Shown: positions 16,301 through 24,315, counted from the first letter of the stretch. The stretch is DNA of 26,688 nt from Gallionellaceae bacterium UBA6222 (GCA_002421915.1 DISA01000060.1:4098-30785); one strand, 5' to 3'. Notes: generated from the letters alone by a model not told the origin. Translations and numbers: made by a program.

Positions 16301-16642
16301 CTCTACTTTGTCGCGTATCCATTCCGCGCAGCGCCGGGCGATTTCCTTCTGTTGCAGGCGGTTGGCCAGCTCCAGTCCCTCGTCTTCGATCTTGAACCGC
16401 TTTTTATCAGTCTTATCTGGGTCGATAGTGGAGATGAAACTGGGTTCGCCAAACAGAAAACGCAGGGTTTCGACGCGGTCAAGCCGGTCTGCCAGAGCTT
16501 CATAAGCGTATATGGTGAAGTAGGCCGAGACGACAGAGAGAACGCTGTTGTCCGATATTTTTTCGGCCAGAAAATCCGCTACCTTGCCGCGCCCATAGTT
16601 GTCACGGATGCCTTGAGTATTCGCCATTGTTTTTGTTGTCAT
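13343..16642 (-). CDS. PLD-nuclease/SNF2-family helicase, first gene of the defence-like operon
   Basis: This 1099-aa protein joins a phospholipase D-like nuclease half-site to a Swi2/Snf2 translocase. The PLD motif is LLHGKLYHIH (H125, K127) with GSSNFTLRGL at 142-151. Helicase motifs follow: I DSVGLGKTYT at 273-282, II VIDESHNFRN with DESH at 364-367, III LLSATPVNN near 408, then C-terminal IVFCAFADTAAYLY, ATDCISEGQNLQ and VI QRFGRIDRIG near 826-834. Such fusions accompany DNA methyltransferases in restriction-like systems and probably act as the DNA-translocating cleavage subunit. I chose ATG 16642, preceded by CAGGGGATCGA; an ATG at 16669 with GGAG before it is the alternative. The frame further upstream begins only with TTG. 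No separate HsdS, DrmA/B or Brx proteins accompany it. Confidence 0.9.
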   Translation of the reverse strand: MTTKTMANTQGIRDNYGRGKVADFLAEKISDNSVLSVVSAYFTIYAYEALADRLDRVETLRFLFGEPSFISTIDPDKTDKKRFKIEDEGLELANRLQQKEIARRCAEWIRDKVEIRSIRQTNLLHGKLYHIHDGHREHAILGSSNFTLRGLGLSATPNIELNLIVDSDRDRTDLKAWFDDIWADDKLVADVKDEVLNYLSQLYVNHPPEFIYFKTLFHVFERFLSGQADDAQLFDRTAIVDTDIWKALFDFQKDGAKGAIHKINAHNGCILADSVGLGKTYTALAVIKYYELRNLRVLVLCPKKLRDNWTVFLAQNNSDLNPFLKDRFAYMVLSHTDLSRETGKVDGVDLATLNWGNYDLIVIDESHNFRNNVKGKRDEDGNIIRKSRYERLMQDIIQTGVKTKVMLLSATPVNNDLKDLRNQIYFVTEDIDTAFSQSFGIHSIKETLGAAQKTFMEWAMRAGEKNAQHLMDRLPAGFFTLLDELTIARSRKHIQRYYRASLAAIGQFPKRAKPKSISADIDSKHRFPTYDRLNEEIEKYQLSLFKPSAYVLPQFKSLYAGEGVIKNFSQETRERFLIGMMKVNFLKRLESSVRSFSITMDRTVKKIEDLEARIGKYQELRDTKAQELQPDLFVMEAEEDDELREAFEVGTLKYRLEHMDVDRWLADLSSDKQQLSMLAESADGVTPERDAKLAELKKIIEQKARHPTINNHGAENRKIIVFCAFADTAAYLYENLEDWARNTLSVHIALVSGGAKPNRTTFGQAEFTQILTNFSPRAKQRSKMKSMPQDSEIDILIATDCISEGQNLQDCDLLANYDIHWNPVRIIQRFGRIDRIGSQNKEIQLINFWPTPDLNKYINLKNRVEARMALVDISATAEDNILQSEELQELIKGDMRYRDKQLMRLKDEVLDLEDFNESVSINEFTLDDFRMELAAYIEANKAKLEEAPFGLYAVVPPHPEFQTIQPGAIYCLKQRIEASGNEAVNPLQPYFLIYIRDDGEVRYNFTSPKQVLEIFRTVSQGKVEPYAQLCELFDTETNNGEDMSRYSQLLDRAVTAIAAQFERKNAGNLFAGRGGKLTDAGKQVKSAGDFDLITWLVIK

Positions 16643-16720
16643 TCGATCCCCTGAACTACGTGCATCCATTTCGCTCCGCAACCCTCTGTTTTTATTGTTC
16701 TGCGGCTTAATGCGTATGCG

Positions 16721-16799
16721 CTGTAATGTACTGTAATGTCCGGCATAATCCAAATGAAATGAGGGGAATCGGTTGTTGCGCCACCAGTTCTCATTACAG
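16721..16799 (-). promoter_or_regulatory. Candidate operator: repeated ACATTACAG boxes upstream of the helicase operon
   Basis: CTGTAATGT occurs twice in tandem at 16721-16729 and 16731-16739, exactly 10 bp apart (one helical turn), and CATTACAG occurs in inverse orientation at 16792-16799. All lie 79-157 bp upstream of the chosen helicase start, where a repressor such as VapBC or another regulator could bind. No clear -35/-10 pair could be fixed. Confidence 0.4.
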
Positions 16800-16987
16800 T
16801 GCAATCTCAATCACAAGTAAGTCGAAAATGGTGATGGTAACTCGTTGCACTTCGTAAGTGCCTGGTTTGGACTGCCTGACAGAAACTTTGTAATACCGCT
16901 CGCTAGCGGAAACAACCGCTCAATATTCTTAGAAGCAAACGCTCGCAGAAAACGGAATCTGAAAATCTGGTTCTGGTCGGCCGACGA

Positions 16988-17014
16988 GCAGCCTCTTACA
17001 GCAAACGTGCTGAC
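16988..17014 (-). repeat. Island-border inverted repeat, right copy
   Basis: GCAGCCTCTTACAGCAAACG and then TGCTGAC is the inverted counterpart of 4705-4731, with two mismatches in 27. It lies 44 bp beyond the 3' end of the TSUP permease gene. See the left copy for the extension. Confidence 0.8.
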
Positions 17015-17057
17015 TATCTCCGGGCCGATCGAACTATGGCGCACTCATGCACTCGGG

Positions 17058-17855
17058 TCAGCCAAACACCTTCCACAGCAACTTCGTCGCGAGCACGATC
17101 AACAGCACGGCGAACAGTTTGCGCAGCAATTCCATCTGTATGCGATGCACGGTCTTTGCTCCCAGCGGTGCAGTGAGCACGCTGGCGAGCGAGACCCAGA
17201 ACAGGGCGGGCAGATAGACGTAGCCCAGGTGCAATTCCGGCAATGTTTCGATGTGCGCGCCAACGGCGATGTAGCCGAGCGTGCCGCCGATGGCGATGGG
17301 GAAGCCGATGGCTGAAGCGGTGCCGATGGCATGGCGCAGCGGCACGTTGCACCAGATGAGGAAGGGCACAATTATCGCGCCGCCGCCGATGGAGACCAGG
17401 CTGCTGACCCATCCGGTGAAGGTGCCCGCGAGTGTCATGCCTGCCGCGCCGGGCAGTTGGCGCGAGGGGTGCGGGTTTTTGCCGAGCAGGATCTGTGCGG
17501 CGACGAAATAGACGAACAGGGTGAAGAAGATGCCTAGGCCGCGTGCGGGGATGGACGAGGCGAGGAGTGCGCCCAGCGCGGTGCCGAACAGGATGCCGGG
17601 CGTGATGCGGCGCACGATCTGCCAGTTCACCGCGCCATGCTGGTTGTGTTTGCGCAGGCTGGAGAGCGAGGTGAAGATGATGGTCGCCATCGAGGTGCCA
17701 AGGGCAAGATGCAAGGTGTGTTCAGCGGCGAAGTGCTGTGCGTCGAACAGCATCAGCAACACGGGTACCAGCACCAGTCCGCCGCCCACACCGAACAGTC
17801 CGGCGAGGAAGCCGGTGAGCGCGCCAAGTGTCAAATAAGCCAAGTGCCATTCCAT
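17058..17855 (-). CDS. TSUP (TauE/SafE) family membrane permease
   Basis: This 265-aa inner-membrane protein has about eight hydrophobic segments in two halves, each carrying the family's glycine-rich motif: GFLAGLFGVGGGLVLVPVLL near the N-terminus and GWVSSLVSIGGGAIIVPFLI in the second half. TSUP proteins move sulfite, sulfoacetate or related sulfur anions, but the substrate cannot be told from sequence alone. Length is normal. The ATG at 17855 has only a weak GGGTG upstream. It is on the - strand downstream of the EVE gene and a repeat cluster, and may be transcribed alone. It is the first host gene beyond the right island border. Confidence 0.9.
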   Translation of the reverse strand: MEWHLAYLTLGALTGFLAGLFGVGGGLVLVPVLLMLFDAQHFAAEHTLHLALGTSMATIIFTSLSSLRKHNQHGAVNWQIVRRITPGILFGTALGALLASSIPARGLGIFFTLFVYFVAAQILLGKNPHPSRQLPGAAGMTLAGTFTGWVSSLVSIGGGAIIVPFLIWCNVPLRHAIGTASAIGFPIAIGGTLGYIAVGAHIETLPELHLGYVYLPALFWVSLASVLTAPLGAKTVHRIQMELLRKLFAVLLIVLATKLLWKVFG

Positions 17856-17874
17856 AGAACACCCAAGAGTAGCT

Positions 17875-17903
17875 CGTCACGCCGGCGCAGGCCGGTGTCC
17901 GGT
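17875..17903. repeat. Diverged REP-like palindrome
   Basis: CGTCACGCCGGCGCAGGCCGG and the next bases resemble the perfect palindrome at 18020-18047 (CGTCA..CCGGCG.AGGCCGG), with changes in the outer stem. It begins the repeat cluster upstream of the TSUP gene. Confidence 0.5.
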
Positions 17904-17944
17904 CAATTATTTAGCGGTCAGAAATAATGGTGACACACTTATCA

Positions 17945-18001
17945 ACCCTCTCCCTCCGCTATGCTCCTCCCTCTCCCGCTGGCGGGAGAGGGGGGAGAGG
18001 G
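17945..18001 (+). repeat. Palindromic repeat, copy 3 (intergenic)
   Basis: CCTCTCCCTCCGCTATGCTC leads into CCTCCCTCTCCCGCTGGCGG and GAGAGGGGGGAGAGGG. The core palindrome CCCTCTCCCGC-TGG-CGGGAGAGGG is shared with the two copies inside the methyltransferase gene; orientation is that of copy 1. Confidence 0.85.
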
Positions 18002-18019
18002 TGAATTTAAGTCCTCATT

Positions 18020-18047
18020 CGTCATTCCGGCGAAGGCCGGAATGACG
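18020..18047. repeat. REP-like perfect palindrome
   Basis: CGTCATTCCGGC-GAAG-GCCGGAATGACG is a perfect 12-bp stem with a 4-nt loop. Words of this type are common dispersed repeats in betaproteobacteria. It lies 26 bp after the EVE gene stop and may also stabilise or end that transcript. Confidence 0.85.
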
Positions 18048-18072
18048 GAGCATGAACAGGTTTTGATGAACT

Positions 18073-18537
18073 TCATTCGCGCGCCAATTTTGTCGTGATG
18101 AATCGCCACTCCGCCGAATCGAGCGGGGTGATGGATAAACGATTCCCTCTTTGCAGGGTGCGCAGGTTTTCCAGCTCGGGATGGCGTTTCAGTTCTGCGA
18201 TGGAAATGAGCGCGATCTTTTTCACCAGTTTCACGTCCACGTTGAACCAGCGCGGTGTTTCCGGTGTGGCTTTGGGGTCGAAGTATTTGCTTTTCTTGTC
18301 GAACTGCGTGGCATCGGGATAAGCCGTACTGCCGACTTGGGCGATGCCCGCGATGCCGGGTTCTTTGCAGTTTGAGTGATAGAACAGCACGCCGTCGCCC
18401 ACCCGCATCTGGTCGCGCATGAAATTGCGCGCCTGGTAGTTGCGCACGCCGTACCAGGCCACAGTCTGGTCTTTCATCGCAGCCAGATCATCGATGCTGC
18501 AATCGGAGGGTTCGGATTTCATCAGCCAGTAACGCAT
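18073..18537 (-). CDS. EVE-domain protein (PUA-like, modified-base reader family)
   Basis: This 154-aa single-domain protein matches the EVE family: RYWLMKSEPSDCSIDDL at the start, WYGVRNYQARNFMRD, the GDGVLFYHSNC core, EPGIAGIAQVGSTAYPD, then WFNVDVKLVKKI. EVE domains have a PUA-like fold and several bind modified cytosines or RNA bases. Bacterial stand-alone copies are common housekeeping neighbours, and their target is not settled. The ATG follows GAAGGGA. It lies downstream of the 6S RNA and zapA, a place often held by 5-formyltetrahydrofolate cyclo-ligase (ygfA), which is not seen here. Its proximity to a modification system about 1.4 kb away is probably coincidental, since it sits in the conserved zapA/6S neighbourhood. 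Confidence 0.92.
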   Translation of the reverse strand: MRYWLMKSEPSDCSIDDLAAMKDQTVAWYGVRNYQARNFMRDQMRVGDGVLFYHSNCKEPGIAGIAQVGSTAYPDATQFDKKSKYFDPKATPETPRWFNVDVKLVKKIALISIAELKRHPELENLRTLQRGNRLSITPLDSAEWRFITTKLARE

Positions 18538-18596
18538 GGAAGTGTCCCTTCAAATGAAAAATGCGATCCGCAAAGACCGCATCTATCATAGTAAAA

Positions 18597-18772
18597 GTCC
18601 CCCGCCTGTGCCGTTGACTCAATATCTTGAACCTGGGTTCAAGTGGGTCGGTTCCCGGCCACATCAGGTGCATCCGCATGGGACACTCACAACAGTGGTT
18701 AAAGTGGGGCGCAACCTAAGCGTTAGCTCATTGGTTCAAAGAATGATGAATCTGACGAACACTGCAGGGGAC
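18597..18772 (-). ncRNA. ssrS: 6S RNA
   Basis: On the - strand the about 176-nt segment begins GUCCCCUGCAGUG and ends CACAGGCGGGGGAC, which pair as the closing stem. The 3' half contains CACTTGAACCCAGGTTCAAG, nearly identical in layout to the conserved E. coli 6S segment CCTTGAACCAAGGGTTCAAG, and then the GGC-rich return strand. 6S RNA mimics an open promoter and sequesters sigma70 RNA polymerase in stationary phase. Location directly downstream of zapA is the conserved proteobacterial position. A TAGAAT at 18781-18786 (- strand) lies 8 bp before the 5' end and overlaps the zapA stop, so it may be the -10 of a dedicated promoter. Exact ends are estimated from the stem. Confidence 0.9.
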
Positions 18773-18780
18773 ACGGTTCG

Positions 18781-18786
18781 ATTCTA
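18781..18786 (-). promoter_or_regulatory. Probable -10 element for 6S RNA
   Basis: TAGAAT on the - strand, 8 bp before the inferred 6S 5' end; its first bases are the zapA TAG stop codon. No good -35 is visible 16-18 bp upstream. Confidence 0.45.
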
Positions 18787-19098
18787 GAACAACTCATCCT
18801 GCTCCGCCAGCGCCGCATCGATGACGGCCTGCATTGCCTGGGTTCTACGTTTGAAGGCGGCGAGGTCAAAGCCGCCACCGAGACGGGTGGTCAACAATTC
18901 GTGCGCGATATTGAGTGCCGCCATGATGGCGATGCGCTCGACCGAGGCGATCTTGCCCGCATCGCGGATTTCGCGCATCTTTTTATCCAGATAAGCGACT
19001 GCATCGAGCAATTCGGCGCGCTCATCCGGCGGGCAGGCGACACGGAATTCGCGATCGAGGATATTCACATCGATAAAGCTGGTGTTGGTTTGGTTCAT
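18784..19098 (-). CDS. zapA: Cell division protein ZapA
   Basis: This 104-aa protein matches ZapA, which bundles FtsZ protofilaments at the division ring. The N-terminal domain contains VNILDREFRVACPPDERAEL and LDKKMREIRD, followed by VERIAIMAALNIAHELL and a C-terminal helix (FKRRTQAMQAVIDAALAEQD) that would form the tetramer coiled coil. Length fits the family. Its ATG overlaps the TGA of the upstream zapB-like gene (ATGA), so the two are translationally coupled. 6S RNA follows directly. Confidence 0.93.
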   Translation of the reverse strand: MNQTNTSFIDVNILDREFRVACPPDERAELLDAVAYLDKKMREIRDAGKIASVERIAIMAALNIAHELLTTRLGGGFDLAAFKRRTQAMQAVIDAALAEQDELF

Positions 19099-19295
19099 GC
19101 GGATTCTGCGGGAAGATGTTCGAGAATGCCCTCGATACGCTGCGCGGCCTGGGACAATTTGTCCTGGCTTTTGCGCTGCTCGTTCAGGGCCGCGGCCACG
19201 TGCTGGCGCAATTGCAAGTTCTCTGCGCGCAGGCGTTGGGTCAGTTGCACCAGTTGTGCCAATTTTTGGTCGAGAGCGTCAAGTTCGCTTTGCAT
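19095..19295 (-). CDS. zapB: ZapB-like small coiled-coil cell division protein
   Basis: This 66-aa protein is almost entirely one predicted coiled coil: ELDALDQKLAQLVQLTQRLR leads into AENLQLRQHVAAALNEQ with heptad-spaced leucines. Its position immediately upstream of zapA with a 4-bp overlap is typical of the betaproteobacterial small ZapB-related family, which links ZapA to other divisome parts. The sequence is too simple for a strong homology claim, so the gene symbol rests on context and length. The ATG at 19295 begins the coupled pair, which is divergent from the btuB unit. Confidence 0.75.
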   Translation of the reverse strand: MQSELDALDQKLAQLVQLTQRLRAENLQLRQHVAAALNEQRKSQDKLSQAAQRIEGILEHLPAESA

Positions 19296-19407
19296 GGGCG
19301 AACTATAGTTTTTAAATCCCTGTTAAGTCAATCAATAACAAGATGTTTTGCAAGTGTTTTGGAATAGTCATGTCAATTTGCCGGGCGCCCCAAACCGGAC
19401 GTTCTGC

Positions 19408-19413
19408 TACAAT
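19408..19413 (+). promoter_or_regulatory. Probable -10 element of the btuB unit
   Basis: TACAAT lies 12 bp before the first paired base of the cobalamin riboswitch, a fitting distance for transcription to begin just before the aptamer. No good -35 sits at 17 bp; the nearest TTGCCG is 24 bp away. Confidence 0.45.
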
Positions 19414-19424
19414 CCGCGCCGCTT

Positions 19425-19595
19425 CAAGGTGCAGCGAGGTGAAAACCTCGCAGTTAAACGGGAAACAGGTACGGAATATTCCAATGCCTGTGCTGCCCCC
19501 GCAACGGTAAGCAAGTGTGGACGTGTCAACAAGCCACTGTGAGTGATCATGGGAAGGCGATACGTTTGGTCTTGCGAGCCCGGATACCGGCCTTG
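19425..19595 (+). promoter_or_regulatory. Cobalamin (AdoCbl/B12) riboswitch
   Basis: The segment has the conserved aptamer parts in order: GGGAAACAGG, CCTGTGCTGCCCCCGCAACG followed by GTAAGC, AGCCACTG, GGGAAGGCG and the B12 box GCGAGCCCGGATACCGGCC at 19574-19592. CAAGG (19425-19429) and CCTTG (19591-19595) close the outer stem. Cobalamin binding to this element lowers expression of B12 uptake genes. It precedes btuB and a BtuM-like permease, which is the expected regulon. Confidence 0.96.
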
Positions 19596-19874
19596 AGCAT
19601 GGAAGTCACCTGAATCTGTTGCGCGAACGGATTGCTGCGTTACGCGGTGCTCGATTCCTTGCCGTGCCTTATGCACTGTCTCGGAATCTGCGCTCCGTGC
19701 GCCTTGCACTCCGTTCGCTCACGACGATCCACCTGACTTCCAACGGTTCAGGAAGTGCGCGTGGGGCGCATGAATGATGGTTCAGTTCGCTGCATTCCTT
19801 AGTCTCCCACTCACTTTCCTGATTTTTTTCAATGTTCCGGCGGGGTCGCCGGAGCGTATTCAGGAAAAATCCAA
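19596..19874 (+). promoter_or_regulatory. Long btuB leader after the aptamer, with a ribosome-site-proximal hairpin
   Basis: These 279 nt separate the aptamer from the btuB start. No conserved gene is seen. A perfect hairpin TCCGGCG-GGGT-CGCCGGA at 19836-19853 stands just before the ribosome site CAGGAAAAATCC, and could be part of the expression platform that hides or exposes the start. The central part (19640-19740) has a CGCTCCGTGCGCC/CTCCGTTCGCTC-rich composition that looks like an inserted dispersed repeat (inference). Confidence 0.4.
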
Positions 19875-21686
19875 ATGAAACAGAAAAAACTTTTTGCCGC
19901 ATTGTTGTGCGCGGTGTCTTCTATTGCCTATGCCGCAAGCGACAGTCTGGACGAGGTGGTGGTCACGGCCGCGCGCAGTGAGCAGAGCATCGGTCAGACT
20001 TTGCTTGATACCAGCGTCATTTCGCAACACGATATTGCCGCTTCCGGAGCGGCGGATGTATCTGCGCTGCTGCGTAATCTGGCCGGGGTGGAGGTGATGC
20101 AGACCGGCGGTATTGGTTCGCAAAGCAGCTTGTTTTTGCGCGGGACAAATTCGACGCACACACTGGTGTTGCTGGACGGCGTGCGTATCGGGTCCGCCAC
20201 GAGCGGTGCGACCGCGCTTGACCAACTGATGCTGGATCAGATCGAGCGTATCGAAGTCGTGCGCGGCAACGTCAGCAGCCTGTATGGATCGGAGGCCATC
20301 GGCGGGGTGGTGCAGATTTTTACCAAGCGCGGTAAAGGCGAACCCAAGGCAACAGTGGGTGCGGGCTACGGTACGCATGCCACGCGGCGTGCGATTGCCT
20401 CTTTCGGTGGCGAGGTGAATGACGCGAACTTCCATCTGGGTGTGTCGAAATTCGCCACTGACGGCGTGTCTGCAATCAATACGGCACTGTCGCCTTCTGC
20501 CAACCCGGATGCGGATGGCTACGACAACACCAGCTTGTCGGCACGTGCAGGATATGCTTTCAACGCGGCGCACCGGGTCGAGGTTTCGGTGTTTCGCAGC
20601 CTGGGCAAGGTGCAAACCGATAATGCATGGGGTTTGCCGACCGACCTCGATGAGAGTGAGGCGACTTTGTCAAAATGGTCGCTTGCGGCCGGCAATCAGC
20701 TAACGGAGGAGTGGAAAAGTCAACTGACATTGGCACAGGGTGAGGATGATCTGGTCAGCCGCAGCAATGGCACCCAGACATCGGCGTTCAAGACTGTGAG
20801 CGATCAACTGGCCTGGCAGAACACCCTGAACGTGGGCGAGCAGGGTGTTGCGTTACTCGGCGCGGAGCGGGTCAAACAGAAAGTTAGCTCAAACACCGCA
20901 TTTACGGCAGATGCCCGCAGCACCAACAGCTTGCTGGCCGGCTACACGGCTGACTATGGCGTGCATCAGGTTCAGGTGAATGTGCGGCAAGACAGGTATT
21001 CCGACTTTGGTACGGCCAATACCGGCTTGCTTGGGTATGGTTTGCGTGCAACGGAAGGATTGCGCATCACGGCAAGTGCATCTTCCGCCTTCAAGGCGCC
21101 GACGTTCAATGACATGTACTACCCGCTTTCCTGGGGTTATCAGGGCAATCCAAATCTCAAACCGGAACGGGCACGGAATCTGGAGTTGGGCGCGCATTAC
21201 CGTCAAGACGGGCAACATCTCGATGGGGTGTTGTTTCAGAACCGGATTCGCGACCTGATCGTGATCAACGGCAGTTGGACGACGATGGAAAACCTTGACG
21301 AAGCCATCATCGAAGGGATGGAGCTGGTGTATGGCATCAAGCGGGATGCGCTGGAAATCGAAAACGCGCTGACGTTGCAAAGTCCACGCAATGCGAGAAC
21401 CGGCACGCAGCTCCCGCGCCGCGCGCAAACCCTGAATACGCTCACGGTGGCGCGTCGCTTTCAAGATGGCAGAGTAGGATTCGAATGGCGTTCCAGCGGG
21501 GCGCGCACTGACGGGTTCAATTCGTTGGCCGCCTATGACGTGATCAATCTGTCGGCGCAATGGCAGTTCGCGCCACATTTGGAATTGACGGCGCGTGTCG
21601 ATAACCTGCTAGACCAGGACTACATGCTGGCGCACGGTTACAACACCTTGGGGCGCACCGTTTGGGTGGGCTTGAACTACCGGTAA
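19875..21686 (+). CDS. btuB: TonB-dependent vitamin B12 outer-membrane receptor
   Basis: This 603-aa protein has a signal peptide (KKLFAALLCAVSSIAYA), a TonB box LDEVVVTAAR near residues 25-34, and a plug domain (VSALLRNLAGVEV, SLFLRGTNSTHTLVLLDGVR, IERIEVVRGNVSSLYGSEAIGG). A beta-barrel follows to the C-terminal strand GRTVWVGLNYR. The length and plug motifs fit BtuB, which takes cobalamins across the outer membrane with energy from TonB-ExbBD. The riboswitch upstream is strong independent evidence for the substrate. ATG at 19875 follows CAGGAA. A small hairpin (21728-21753) lies between it and the next gene, which is probably co-transcribed. Confidence 0.95.
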   Translation: MKQKKLFAALLCAVSSIAYAASDSLDEVVVTAARSEQSIGQTLLDTSVISQHDIAASGAADVSALLRNLAGVEVMQTGGIGSQSSLFLRGTNSTHTLVLLDGVRIGSATSGATALDQLMLDQIERIEVVRGNVSSLYGSEAIGGVVQIFTKRGKGEPKATVGAGYGTHATRRAIASFGGEVNDANFHLGVSKFATDGVSAINTALSPSANPDADGYDNTSLSARAGYAFNAAHRVEVSVFRSLGKVQTDNAWGLPTDLDESEATLSKWSLAAGNQLTEEWKSQLTLAQGEDDLVSRSNGTQTSAFKTVSDQLAWQNTLNVGEQGVALLGAERVKQKVSSNTAFTADARSTNSLLAGYTADYGVHQVQVNVRQDRYSDFGTANTGLLGYGLRATEGLRITASASSAFKAPTFNDMYYPLSWGYQGNPNLKPERARNLELGAHYRQDGQHLDGVLFQNRIRDLIVINGSWTTMENLDEAIIEGMELVYGIKRDALEIENALTLQSPRNARTGTQLPRRAQTLNTLTVARRFQDGRVGFEWRSSGARTDGFNSLAAYDVINLSAQWQFAPHLELTARVDNLLDQDYMLAHGYNTLGRTVWVGLNYR

Positions 21687-21727
21687 GAACGATGCACTGC
21701 GGCGGATTGCCGCTGTTTCTGTTAAAG

Positions 21728-21753
21728 TTCCCGCCGGTGATTACTGGCGGGAA
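21728..21753 (+). repeat. Intercistronic hairpin between btuB and the permease gene
   Basis: TTCCCGCC and GGCGGGAA form a perfect 8-bp stem with a 10-nt loop. No T-run follows, so it is more likely an mRNA-stabilising or partial attenuation structure than a terminator. Confidence 0.5.
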
Positions 21754-21768
21754 CAAAGGGAGAATGAG

Positions 21769-22353
21769 ATGAACATGTTGCACAATAAAACTTTCTGGAT
21801 CGCGGCGGCGCTGGTGCTGCTGATGGCGGCGACGCGTTTTAACCATTTCGGTTCGGCAATGGCTTTGCCCGATGCATCGTATGCCGTGTTTTTTCTGGCC
21901 GGGCTGTATCTCGGGCGGGTGCGTGGGGCGCTGGCGCTGCTTGCGCTGTTGCTGCTGGAAGCGGTACTGGTCGACTTTTACGCGATCAACTTCCGCGAAA
22001 TCAGCGCCTATTGCGTCACCTCGGCTTATGCCTTTTTGGTGCTCGCTTATGGCGTATTGTGGTTCGCCGGCCGCTGGTATGCCGCGCGTCACGCGGTGAG
22101 CGGCAGGGGTGTGCTCGGCCTGATGATGGCGGCGGCGGTGGCGGGGAGCGCGGCATTCGTTATCGCCAATGTCAGTTTCTATCTGCTGGCGGGCTATTTC
22201 GAGCAGATGAGCGTGTGGCAATACGTTGCCGGCGTGTCCCAATACTTTGTCCCCTACGTTGCGGTCACGATGTTCTATGTCGGTTTGGTGTTTGCCGCGC
22301 AGGTGCTGGTTCAGTTTTTCAGCAAGCCGCAGCAGGAAATCGATGCAGCCTGA
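21769..22353 (+). CDS. btuM: BtuM-like cobalamin permease (solitary ECF S-component-type protein)
   Basis: This 194-aa membrane protein has about six hydrophobic segments. The N-terminal portion RFNHFGSAMALPDASYAVFF is followed by a single conserved-looking Cys at residue 82 (EISAYCVTSAYAF). BtuM proteins are about 20-kDa, six-helix B12 importers of Gram-negative bacteria that work without an ECF module; the characterised Thiobacillus protein uses a Cys near residue 80 to bind and decyanate cobalamin. Size, topology, Cys position, and location directly after riboswitch-controlled btuB all fit. I made the family call from motif memory and context, not alignment. ATG at 21769 follows AAGGGAGAATGAG. 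No BtuCDF genes are in the window, which supports a self-sufficient permease here. Confidence 0.72.
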   Translation: MNMLHNKTFWIAAALVLLMAATRFNHFGSAMALPDASYAVFFLAGLYLGRVRGALALLALLLLEAVLVDFYAINFREISAYCVTSAYAFLVLAYGVLWFAGRWYAARHAVSGRGVLGLMMAAAVAGSAAFVIANVSFYLLAGYFEQMSVWQYVAGVSQYFVPYVAVTMFYVGLVFAAQVLVQFFSKPQQEIDAA

Positions 22354-22374
22354 CTCGGGGCGCGCTAACTTTCC

Positions 22375-24243
<1,869 letters not shown>

Positions 24244-24315
24244 CAGAACGCAACGATCTGGTACATTTCATACCCGAGCATTTCACTCAACAATCACTCT
24301 TATACGGAGGTCATC

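Larger units (their letters stand above)
16643..17057. other. Gene-free right border of the accessory island with the operon promoter region
   Basis: These 415 bp hold the upstream region of the helicase operon, a set of CTGTAATG repeats, and the right copy of the border inverted repeat. I see no convincing gene; short frames on both strands lack family features. Confidence 0.6.

Noticed and set aside
7103..16642. Classification of the operon as BREX, DISARM or Type I R-M
   Set aside because: No BrxA/B/C/Z, DrmA/DrmB or HsdS-like protein is present; only the methyltransferase and helicase classes are shared.
16811..17044. 77-codon - strand frame between the helicase and TSUP genes
   Set aside because: It overlaps the border inverted repeat, lacks a supported ribosome site or homology, and looks like chance.
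8788..18047. CRISPR array from the repeated palindromes
   Set aside because: Copies are kilobases apart, partly inside genes, with no regular spacers and no cas genes.
19407..19709. 100-codon - strand frame opposite the btuB leader
   Set aside because: It lies antisense to an unmistakable cobalamin riboswitch, whose conserved bases explain the sequence.
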